A stretch of 64,000 bases of DNA from Winogradskyella echinorum (lineage in GTDB: Bacteria > Bacteroidota > Bacteroidia > Flavobacteriales > Flavobacteriaceae): contig NZ_JACOQD010000001.1 of assembly GCF_014297365.1 (NCBI RefSeq), forward strand, positions 248,001 to 312,000. The letters run 5' to 3'. Shown here in pieces: positions 15,003-22,107 of this stretch. The first letter of the stretch is position 1; each line of letters starts with the position of its first letter. A program made the translations under genes and the position numbers. The notes beneath the pieces are model-generated. The model saw only the letters and a program-made list of their open reading frames with translations, was not told the origin of the DNA and did no database searches.

Positions 15003-16409
15003 ATGAAGATTGAACAATTATATACAGGATGTTTAGCACAAGGAGCTTATTATATTGAGTCTGAAGGGGAAGTTGCTATAATCGATCCTTTACGAGAAAT
15101 TCAGCAATATATAGATAAGGCAAAAACGAATAATGCTAAAATCAAATATATTTTAGAAACGCATTTCCATGCAGATTTTGTATCTGGCCATGTAGATTTA
15201 GCGAAACAAAGTGGCGCTACTATTGTTTTCGGTCCAGGAGCATCCACAGATTATGATATACATTCTGCAATAGATGGAGAAGAACTTAAGTTAGGAAAAG
15301 TAACTATAAAAGTTTTGCATACTCCTGGTCATACTTTAGAATCTGCTACGTATTTATTAATAGATGAAGATGGAAAAGACCATGCTATTTTTTCTGGTGA
15401 CACTTTATTTTTAGGTGATGTAGGTAGACCAGATTTAGCCATAAAATCTGATTTAACAAAAGAAGATCTAGCTGGCATGTTATTCGATTCGCTTCGAAAT
15501 AAAATTATGCCTCTAGCAGATGATGTTATAGTTTACCCAGCTCATGGTGCAGGTTCTGCTTGCGGAAAAAACTTAAGTAAAGAAACCGTAGGTGTTTTAG
15601 GTGAACAAAAGAAAACCAATTATGCTTTACGCGCAGATATGACCAAAGCTGAATTTGTAAAAGAAGTGCTCGATGGTATTGCTCCACCTCCACAATATTT
15701 TGCAAAAAACGCTATGATGAATAAAATGGGTTATGATGCATTTGATACCGTATTAAAAACTGGTGATGTTCCGCTAAGTCCTGAAGAATTTGAAGCCTTA
15801 GCCAATCATGAATCTGCGTTAGTTTTAGATGTAAGACCACAATCTGACTTTATAAAAGGACACATCCCAAATTCAATATTTATAGGATTAAATGGTAGTT
15901 TTGCTCCTTGGGTCGGAGCTTTAATCACGGACATTAAGCAACCTATTATATTGGTAATACCCGAAGGAAAATCTGCTGAAGCCGTAACAAGATTATCTAG
16001 AGTTGGCTATGACAACACACTAGGCTATTTAGAAGGCGGAATGGACGCATGGAAAGCATCTAGAAGAGATATAGAAACTTTAGAATCTATTTCTGCTGAA
16101 GAATTTGCCAGCAGAGCAAAAGCTGCTGATATAAACATATTAGATGTGCGTAAGGATGGAGAATACCAATCTCAGCATTTAGAAAATGCACAACACTTCT
16201 CTCTAGATTTTATAAATGACAAAATGAATGAAGTTAGTAAAGACAAAACCTACTATGTACATTGTGCTGGTGGTTATCGTTCCGTAATTGCAGCTTCCAT
16301 TTTAAAAGCTAGAGGATTCGATAAGCTTATAGATATAGCTGGTGGTTTTGGTGCAATAAAAAATACAGATTTACCAACTACAAATTTTGTTTGTCCATCA
16401 ACATTATAA
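15003..16409 (+). CDS. MBL-fold hydrolase with two rhodanese domains (persulfide dioxygenase/sulfurtransferase type)
   Basis: This 468-residue cytoplasmic protein has a glyoxalase-II-like metallo-beta-lactamase domain with THFHADFVSGH (H54, H56, D58, H63), followed by two rhodanese-like domains. The first rhodanese lacks the active cysteine (its loop reads VIPEGKSAEA). The second has CAGGYRS and should be active. Such fusions oxidise glutathione-type or other persulfides to sulfite and pass sulfane sulfur to acceptors; Bacteroidota lack glutathione as a rule, so the thiol is uncertain. I start at ATG 15003 (MKIEQLYTG), behind its own promoter. Confidence 0.9.
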   Translation: MKIEQLYTGCLAQGAYYIESEGEVAIIDPLREIQQYIDKAKTNNAKIKYILETHFHADFVSGHVDLAKQSGATIVFGPGASTDYDIHSAIDGEELKLGKVTIKVLHTPGHTLESATYLLIDEDGKDHAIFSGDTLFLGDVGRPDLAIKSDLTKEDLAGMLFDSLRNKIMPLADDVIVYPAHGAGSACGKNLSKETVGVLGEQKKTNYALRADMTKAEFVKEVLDGIAPPPQYFAKNAMMNKMGYDAFDTVLKTGDVPLSPEEFEALANHESALVLDVRPQSDFIKGHIPNSIFIGLNGSFAPWVGALITDIKQPIILVIPEGKSAEAVTRLSRVGYDNTLGYLEGGMDAWKASRRDIETLESISAEEFASRAKAADINILDVRKDGEYQSQHLENAQHFSLDFINDKMNEVSKDKTYYVHCAGGYRSVIAASILKARGFDKLIDIAGGFGAIKNTDLPTTNFVCPSTL

Positions 16410-16411
16410 TT

Positions 16412-16681
16412 ATGAAAAATACCATACAAATACAAAACCTAAAATGTGGAGGTTGTGCAAATACAATAGTAACTCAGCTATTGAAGCTCGACGGTATTTC
16501 TGAAGTTAATGTAAATAATGATACCGACGAAGTAAGTTTTAATGCAATTGATGACACTAAAATAGACTTAGTAAAAGAAAAATTATCTCATTTAGGATAT
16601 CCAATTGTTGGTGAAGCCAACCCATTACCTAAAAAGGCAAAATCTTTTGTAAGTTGTGCGGTTGGTAGAATGACTAAATAG
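16412..16681 (+). CDS. Small heavy-metal-associated (HMA) domain protein
   Basis: This 89-residue protein has the HMA metal-binding motif in KCGGCANTIV at residues 9-18 and a ferredoxin-like fold pattern. A third cysteine lies near the C-terminus (FVSCAVG). It begins 2 bases after the MBL-rhodanese stop, so it is part of that transcript; I use the ATG at 16412. HMA proteins usually carry copper, and copper-sulfur cross-talk could explain the pairing. Sulfur carriage by the cysteines is another possibility; neither is proven here. Confidence 0.8.
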   Translation: MKNTIQIQNLKCGGCANTIVTQLLKLDGISEVNVNNDTDEVSFNAIDDTKIDLVKEKLSHLGYPIVGEANPLPKKAKSFVSCAVGRMTK

Positions 16682-16695
16682 TCATTAATTTATTA

Positions 16696-16728
16696 AAAAA
16701 AAGCCCACTGTGAGTGGGCTCTTTTTTT
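16696..16728. terminator. Bidirectional rho-independent terminator
   Basis: AGCCCACT-gtg-AGTGGGCT (16702-16720) is flanked by an A-run on the left and a T-run on the right. It serves the convergent HMA gene and clpS. Confidence 0.9.
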
Positions 16729-16729
16729 G

Positions 16730-17002
16730 TTAAATAATTTCAGCACTTAGGCCAGCTTGTAAAAGCTTAGAACATCGTGGTTCTAAGTCCTCGTAAGAAC
16801 CAGTTTTTACTGTACACTTTCCTTTGTAATGTACTAATATTGCACATTGCTCTGCTTGTTCTGGCATATGGTCGCAAGCATATATTAATGTATCTATTAC
16901 ATGATCGAAAGTATTTACGTCGTCATTAAATAATACAATTTCATTTTGGTTTAATAATTCTTCTTCAAGAAGTAGCTCTTCAGAATATTTTTCTTTTGTC
17001 AT
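16730..17002 (-). CDS. clpS: ATP-dependent Clp protease adaptor ClpS
   Basis: This 90-residue protein has the ClpS core. NDDVNTFDHVIDTLIYAC (around residues 26-43) contains the N-degron-binding NDD element, and QAEQCAILVHYKGKCTVKTG follows over residues 54-73. ClpS delivers N-end-rule substrates to ClpA/ClpC-ClpP. The short acidic N-terminal tail is normal. A TAnnTTTG element lies about 65 bases upstream. In flavobacteria it often neighbours prmA and tpiA, as it does loosely here. Confidence 0.93.
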   Translation of the reverse strand: MTKEKYSEELLLEEELLNQNEIVLFNDDVNTFDHVIDTLIYACDHMPEQAEQCAILVHYKGKCTVKTGSYEDLEPRCSKLLQAGLSAEII

Positions 17003-17064
17003 TGTTTTAACGGATTTGAGGAATCTCGGTTAATAGCTTACTAATACAAGCCTATTACATTTTA

Positions 17065-17072
17065 CAAACTTA
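17065..17072 (-). promoter_or_regulatory. Promoter -7 element of clpS
   Basis: TAAGTTTG on the minus strand matches TAnnTTTG and lies about 62 bases before the clpS ATG. Confidence 0.5.
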
Positions 17073-17251
17073 TAAAAGCTTTACTAATTTATAAATTTTA
17101 ACGAAACGCGCGACCATTTTTGTATAGTTTCCTTAAATTTTAACATGTGTTTGTTAAATTATGAGTTTAATCCAAGCATTTCTTTTCAAAAAAAAAGATA
17201 TCAACGCTTATTGGATTTTATTATTTAATTGGCTTAAAACTGAGAAAACAC

Positions 17252-17287
17252 AAATGGACTGTTCAAAAATATTTAAACAGTCCATTT
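17252..17287. terminator. Hairpin terminator after the metalloprotease gene
   Basis: This is a perfect 12-base stem (AAATGGACTGTT/AACAGTCCATTT) with a 12-base loop, about 47 bases after the stop of the minus-strand metalloprotease gene. The T-tail is weak. Confidence 0.6.
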
Positions 17288-17333
17288 TAAATTAATCTTT
17301 TAAAGATAAATTAATTATTTGCAATGATAGCTC

Positions 17334-18368
17334 TTAACAAGATCCTATAAATGTCCAGCCACCACTTACACGCTCATATAAATTACCAAAATAGGTTACA
17401 CGCGCACCAATAGGATAACTAACACCACTTTGCCATTCTGAAACTCCAGCACAAGGACTTGAACTAGCAGGATACATAGCTAGTAAAGCTGTTATATCAT
17501 TACTATTGAAGTTTCCGCTTACACTTGTAGAAAAACAAGCTTGCATAACAGAAGATAAATCTCTGCCTGTTGGAGTACCAGGTATATGTACTGCTCCATC
17601 TGAACCAGAACCTTCGTTACCTTGTGCAGAAGAAGGACAACTTAAACGGTCGAACCAATCTGAATGACGAAAACCGATAGAATGTCCTATCTCATGCGTA
17701 ATTACATGTTCATTTACGTTAGTAGAAAATTGCTCAATACCATAAATCTGAACAAATTTATTTGCCTGACCACTAGAATTTGGGAAACCAGCAACTCCAC
17801 CTGTTCCACCAGGTGTATTAACAGAGTTATCGTATACAACCATATCTGCAGCTTGGTAATTTGTACCAAAGGTTAAATTAAACTGCAAAGTCATATTATT
17901 AATATTATTGTAGTTAGCAACTGCTCTAGTTAATGCTGTTTGTGCTTTACTAGATAATGCTTGGCTTCCACCTGTATATCCTAAAATATTAATAGTTTGA
18001 TTATTGCCTGTTACTAGATTGAACGTTCTATATTGTTTTTCGGAGCTAGAATGCGCTTCAATTAGTTTATTTAACTCCTTTCTTGTAAAACTAATATCAC
18101 TACCAATATAGATTCTCTCTTCTACTGCACCATCTGGAAGGTGAAAATCTCCAACAGACACAATTCCTGCATCAATATCTAAGGATTTTATTGAATTAAT
18201 TAAATCGGTATCAGTAATTAAGGTTCTACTCCCTAATTCATTCATATTTATAATAACTTCTTCCTCTAAACTGAGAGTTTCATCTTGTACATTATCTTTT
18301 TCACAAGCTGTGAACATAAGTCCAAATATTGATAAGGCAAATGCCCAATATTTAATTGTATTTTTCAT
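17334..18368 (-). CDS. HEIGH-motif (M57-like) zinc metalloprotease lipoprotein
   Basis: This 344-residue protein has a signal peptide and lipobox (LMFTAC, Cys 22), so it is probably membrane-anchored. HEIGHSIGFRH at residues 225-235 is the zinc-binding HExxHxxxxxH signature of the dual-action HEIGH family (Peptidase M57). The last 40 residues (WQSGVSYPIGARVTYFGNLYE, about 313-335) resemble a CBM5/12-type carbohydrate-binding module bracketed by two cysteines. A TATATTTG -7 element lies about 130 bases upstream (18496-18503, minus). The substrate is unknown; binding to chitin-like polymers is inferred. Confidence 0.85.
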   Translation of the reverse strand: MKNTIKYWAFALSIFGLMFTACEKDNVQDETLSLEEEVIINMNELGSRTLITDTDLINSIKSLDIDAGIVSVGDFHLPDGAVEERIYIGSDISFTRKELNKLIEAHSSSEKQYRTFNLVTGNNQTINILGYTGGSQALSSKAQTALTRAVANYNNINNMTLQFNLTFGTNYQAADMVVYDNSVNTPGGTGGVAGFPNSSGQANKFVQIYGIEQFSTNVNEHVITHEIGHSIGFRHSDWFDRLSCPSSAQGNEGSGSDGAVHIPGTPTGRDLSSVMQACFSTSVSGNFNSNDITALLAMYPASSSPCAGVSEWQSGVSYPIGARVTYFGNLYERVSGGWTFIGSC

Positions 18369-18495
18369 TTTAAATGTGTTAAAATTAATGATTTGTTTTA
18401 ATCGCTTACGTAAACTAAGGCGTAGGTTGTTCTAGGCTAATATTAACATGAATATCAACACAAAATCACTACAATTAAAATAATATTATTTACAT

Positions 18496-18503
18496 CAAAT
18501 ATA
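18496..18503 (-). promoter_or_regulatory. Promoter -7 element of the metalloprotease gene
   Basis: TATATTTG on the minus strand matches TAnnTTTG. It would give a leader of about 125 bases before the ATG at 18368. Confidence 0.4.
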
Positions 18504-18607
18504 CGATGAAACTATAAGATAGGATTACGGGAAAACCGCATATTTTTAATTTTTTATGATAATTTATCATAATAAATTACGATATAATCAGTTTTTAGAC
18601 TGTAATT

Positions 18608-19453
18608 TTAAACATTACTTAAAATAAATTTTACAGCTAACCAACGGTTTTTTAGAATTTTATCATTAAAAACAAGTCCATTGTCAAGACATTTTGATTT
18701 AATGATTTCTAGATCTTCTACATAAAAACCGCTCAAAAAGAGGATTCCATTTTTATTTAGATGATTAGAGTAAGTAGGTATATCTGCCAACAATATATTT
18801 CTGTTAATATTGGCAATAATGATGTCGTATTTTTGATTCTGAAGAAGAGATACATCTCCTTCGTATACTGAAATATGCTTGCAATTATTTCGCTTAACAT
18901 TTTCTAGACTATTGAGATAACACCAATTATCTATATCAATAGCATCTAGTTGAGTGGCTCCTACTTTTTCTGCTAAGATTGCCAAGACACCTGTACCACA
19001 TCCCATATCTAAAACAGACTTTCCATTAAAATCATTCTTCAAGATATGCTGAATCATCATGTGTGTAGTTTCATGATGACCTGTACCAAAACTCATTTTG
19101 GGCTCTATAACTAAATCGTACTTGGTGTCTGGCTTATCATGAAAAGGAGCTCTTACGGAAACTAGGTCGTCTACAATTATTGGATTAAAGTTTTTCTCCC
19201 ATTCCTCGTTCCAGTTGGTTTGTTCTATTTCATTAAACTCATAAGTTATTTTAAACTCATCTGAATTTAATATTTGAATATCTTCTAAGATATTGTCATT
19301 CCAATCGTCCTTTTGTATGTAGGCCGTAACACCTTCTTCGGTTTCTACAAAACTTTCGAAACCAGCATAACCAAGTTCTGCAATTAGAATTTCAGAACCT
19401 GGTTGTAATGGTTCTATCTTAAATTCGTATCCTATGTATATTGAGTCTGACAT
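18608..19453 (-). CDS. prmA: Ribosomal protein L11 methyltransferase
   Basis: This 281-residue protein has the PrmA substrate-recognition domain followed by a class I SAM methyltransferase domain. EPKMSFGTGHHETT (residues 117-130) and VLDMGCGTGVLAI (147-159) are the typical PrmA signatures, and NINRNIL follows near residue 215. It methylates lysines of ribosomal protein L11. A TAACTTTG promoter element lies about 18 bases upstream. Length and motifs are normal. Confidence 0.94.
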   Translation of the reverse strand: MSDSIYIGYEFKIEPLQPGSEILIAELGYAGFESFVETEEGVTAYIQKDDWNDNILEDIQILNSDEFKITYEFNEIEQTNWNEEWEKNFNPIIVDDLVSVRAPFHDKPDTKYDLVIEPKMSFGTGHHETTHMMIQHILKNDFNGKSVLDMGCGTGVLAILAEKVGATQLDAIDIDNWCYLNSLENVKRNNCKHISVYEGDVSLLQNQKYDIIIANINRNILLADIPTYSNHLNKNGILFLSGFYVEDLEIIKSKCLDNGLVFNDKILKNRWLAVKFILSNV

Positions 19454-19470
19454 GTAGCCTATTTAGACTA

Positions 19471-19478
19471 CAAAGTTA
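19471..19478 (-). promoter_or_regulatory. Promoter -7 element of prmA
   Basis: TAACTTTG on the minus strand lies 17 bases before the prmA ATG at 19453. Confidence 0.5.
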
Positions 19479-19525
19479 AAGGTAATTTTTAAAGTTAATG
19501 CTTGATCTGTATTTTTTATATGCAT

Positions 19526-20161
19526 TTACAATAGCTGCTTCTCTATGGCTATTTTAATTATCCCTACACTATTTTTGGCACCTAGTTTACTCATAATATT
19601 CATACGATGTGCTTCTACCGTTTTTGGGCTAATAAAAAGTTTTTCTGAAATTTCTTGAGTTGTTAATTCCTCGGAAATTGCTTTTAAAACCTCCGTTTCT
19701 CTACGCGTAAGTTTTGGTTGAAATGCAGCGTCTTCTTGCCTGCCTAAAGACTGATTTAGGATTTTTTTCTTAATGGATTCTTGAAGATACTTCTCACCCT
19801 TGTAAACGGTATCTATGGCTTGGAGTAATTCTTCTTTATGGGCATTTTTAAGTAGATAACCATAAGCACCATGATCTAGCATTCGTTTTACAAAGGATAC
19901 ATCTTCGTGATTTGTAAGTGCTATGATCCGCACTTTTGGATATAGCTTTGTAATGGTTTTTGTTAATACAATACCATTAATATCGGGAAGGTTAATATCT
20001 AAAAACAGAATATCTGGTTGTGTTTGTACTAATGCATCTAAGGTGCTCTGTCCATTTTCTTGAATAGAAATTACTTCGATATGTTTTTCATCTTCTAATA
20101 GGAACTCTATTCCTTTTAGCACAACAAAATGATCGTCTGTTATTGATACCTTAATAGTCAT
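19526..20161 (-). CDS. NarL/LuxR-family response regulator
   Basis: This 211-residue protein has a receiver domain with the acidic pair D9/D10 and phospho-acceptor D55 (ILFLDINLP), followed by a LuxR-type HTH (LTRRETEVLKAISEELTTQEI, around 148-168, then SPKTVEAHRMNIMSKL). Its start overlaps the end of the sensor kinase gene by 11 bases, so the two form a two-component pair. Targets are unknown; the large secreted repeat protein upstream in the same direction is a candidate by proximity only. Confidence 0.93.
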   Translation of the reverse strand: MTIKVSITDDHFVVLKGIEFLLEDEKHIEVISIQENGQSTLDALVQTQPDILFLDINLPDINGIVLTKTITKLYPKVRIIALTNHEDVSFVKRMLDHGAYGYLLKNAHKEELLQAIDTVYKGEKYLQESIKKKILNQSLGRQEDAAFQPKLTRRETEVLKAISEELTTQEISEKLFISPKTVEAHRMNIMSKLGAKNSVGIIKIAIEKQLL

Positions 20162-22073
20162 TAAATCGAGTTTTATCCATAAATATGTTTACAAAAGTAC
20201 CTTCACTATTAGACGAAATATCCATCTCACCATTTAAAAACGATACTCTATGTTTTAAATTAGATATGCCTATGCCATCCGATTCTGTATTCTCAAGGTC
20301 AAAGCCAGTTCCATCATCTTCAACAGCTAACTGTATGCTATTATCTCTAATACTCAATTGTACATCAATTTTACTAGCATTAGCATGTTTAATGCTGTTG
20401 GTTACTAACTCTTGAATAATTCTAAAGATATTAATTTCTACAATCTTAGGGAGTACAACGTCATCACCCAAATAATTAAAAGTAATCTTTGGTGGATGTA
20501 TATTATTCATATTAGTACAATAATCTGATGTAGCCGTTTGCAAATCAAAATTCTCTAAAGCAGGTGGTACAAGGTTATGAGATATTGCTCTTACTTGTTC
20601 GCACGATTTATCTATCATAACTACTGCCTCTTTTATGGTTTTATTATTAAGTTCTAGCAATGTATTTAGTTTATGCTTTATGGCAGATAAATCACCATTT
20701 ACACCATCGTGCAACTCTTTAGCTATTCTAAATCGCTCACGTTCTTCACCTTCAATTAACGACTCTAAGGAATTAATTTGAGCTTCATTCTTTAAGACTA
20801 ATAACTCTTGGTTTTTTCGTCTTTGTCGCTGTTTATAATACATCCAAAGACCAATCATAGTTATTAGAGAAAAAATAGCTATTGCAATTGCATAATTTGT
20901 TTGCATCTTTCTTTTTTGAAGTTGGCTTTCTTGTTGTTCTAATTTAAGTTTCTGAACCGTAATTTCGTTGTCTTTATTTTTGGTTTCAAATTGCTTTTCT
21001 AGTCTATTTATTTGCTTTATATGGTTTTCATTTTTCAATGAATCTGAAAATATTTCACTTAAATTTTTGTATTCATAAGCCTTTTTATAATTACCCTGTG
21101 CTGCATTCATCAAGGCTAATTCTAAATATATCTTTTCTTGTAGTTCTTTAATATTATTGGCTTTTGCAAATGCTAATGCTTGTTCTAAATATGTCGTGGC
21201 TTGAGTGAAATTTGAAGTTTTAGAATATGCTTCACCTAAATTTCGAAGCAAGTCTGCTCTATAGTATTTTTCATTCAAACTATCATTTAATTGAAGAGCT
21301 TTAAGATAAAATGGAATTGCCTTATTGTATGTATTATTTAGCATGTGATATTCTCCAAAATTTCTCGCTACAAAAAAATCGAGTCGCTTATTTGAAACTT
21401 TTTTTGAAACACTATCTGCTTTCTGAAAAAACGACAATGCTTTAGGTAATTGATCTAATTTAGAATACGCCAATCCTAAATCTCCGTAAACCATGCCGTT
21501 TTGCTCAATATTTTCATTAGGATTAGTTAATAATGCTAATTTTAAATATTCTAATTCTTTATCATGTTGACCGATACTACTAAAAAGTGACGCTAAATTT
21601 TGATATGATCTTGAAGCATTTACACTGTCTTTTGTACTTTTAAAAATGTTAATTCCGTTAATATAATTTTCCACCACCTTATCATACTCTCCATAGAATT
21701 GGTAGGTATTTCCTAAATTAATATAAGTGGCCGCAATCCCCTTTTTATAGTTTAATTTTTCTGCAAAAGGCAATGCTAAACGGTTATAATATATAGCAGA
21801 ATCATAAACCGCTAAATCGTTAAACACAATGGCTACATAACTGTTAGCTCTAAAACTACCTAAATCAAAACCGCTAGACTCACTTAATCTAGCGGCTTTT
21901 TTATATGTTGCAATTGCTTTATTTGGTGTTTGTGCTTCTTCACTATATCCTAAATCTAGTAGCGAGATAATTTCTATACTATCTGCGGATCTTTCAGTAG
22001 GCTTTTCTTGAACAGCATACATTGTGCACACTGTAAATAGAAAGAGAAACGTTAATATGCAATTTCGCGTCAT
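20151..22073 (-). CDS. TPR-containing sensor histidine kinase, NarX/DesK type
   Basis: This 640-residue protein has an N-terminal signal peptide, an extracytoplasmic array of tetratricopeptide repeats (about residues 40-350), one membrane segment near 394-413 (YAIAIAIFSLITMIGLWMY), a HisKA_3 dimerisation domain with the phospho-acceptor His near 455 (FRIAKELHDGVNGDL) and a HATPase domain (QELVTNSIKHANAS, DDGTGFDL). It should phosphorylate the overlapping NarL-type regulator. The TPR sensor layout is common in Bacteroidota. The signal is unknown. Confidence 0.92.
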   Translation of the reverse strand: MTRNCILTFLFLFTVCTMYAVQEKPTERSADSIEIISLLDLGYSEEAQTPNKAIATYKKAARLSESSGFDLGSFRANSYVAIVFNDLAVYDSAIYYNRLALPFAEKLNYKKGIAATYINLGNTYQFYGEYDKVVENYINGINIFKSTKDSVNASRSYQNLASLFSSIGQHDKELEYLKLALLTNPNENIEQNGMVYGDLGLAYSKLDQLPKALSFFQKADSVSKKVSNKRLDFFVARNFGEYHMLNNTYNKAIPFYLKALQLNDSLNEKYYRADLLRNLGEAYSKTSNFTQATTYLEQALAFAKANNIKELQEKIYLELALMNAAQGNYKKAYEYKNLSEIFSDSLKNENHIKQINRLEKQFETKNKDNEITVQKLKLEQQESQLQKRKMQTNYAIAIAIFSLITMIGLWMYYKQRQRRKNQELLVLKNEAQINSLESLIEGEERERFRIAKELHDGVNGDLSAIKHKLNTLLELNNKTIKEAVVMIDKSCEQVRAISHNLVPPALENFDLQTATSDYCTNMNNIHPPKITFNYLGDDVVLPKIVEINIFRIIQELVTNSIKHANASKIDVQLSIRDNSIQLAVEDDGTGFDLENTESDGIGISNLKHRVSFLNGEMDISSNSEGTFVNIFMDKTRFNDY

Positions 22074-22107
22074 AAGAGAATCTATTATTTAAAGATACAA
22101 AATCCCT

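Larger units (their letters stand above)
17003..17333. other. Intergenic region holding the clpS promoter and a terminator
   Basis: TAAGTTTG on the minus strand (17065-17072) is a good -7 promoter element for clpS. AAATGGACTGTT and AACAGTCCATTT (17252-17287) form a hairpin that probably ends the metalloprotease transcript. A plus-strand frame of 44 codons (17161-17295) is present but overlaps the hairpin, so I do not call it a gene. Confidence 0.6.

Noticed and set aside
17161..17295. 44-codon plus-strand frame starting MSLIQAFLFKKKD
   Set aside because: It overlaps a terminator hairpin and lies in the clpS/metalloprotease spacer, with no neighbour or promoter supporting it. It could be a chance frame in AT-rich DNA.
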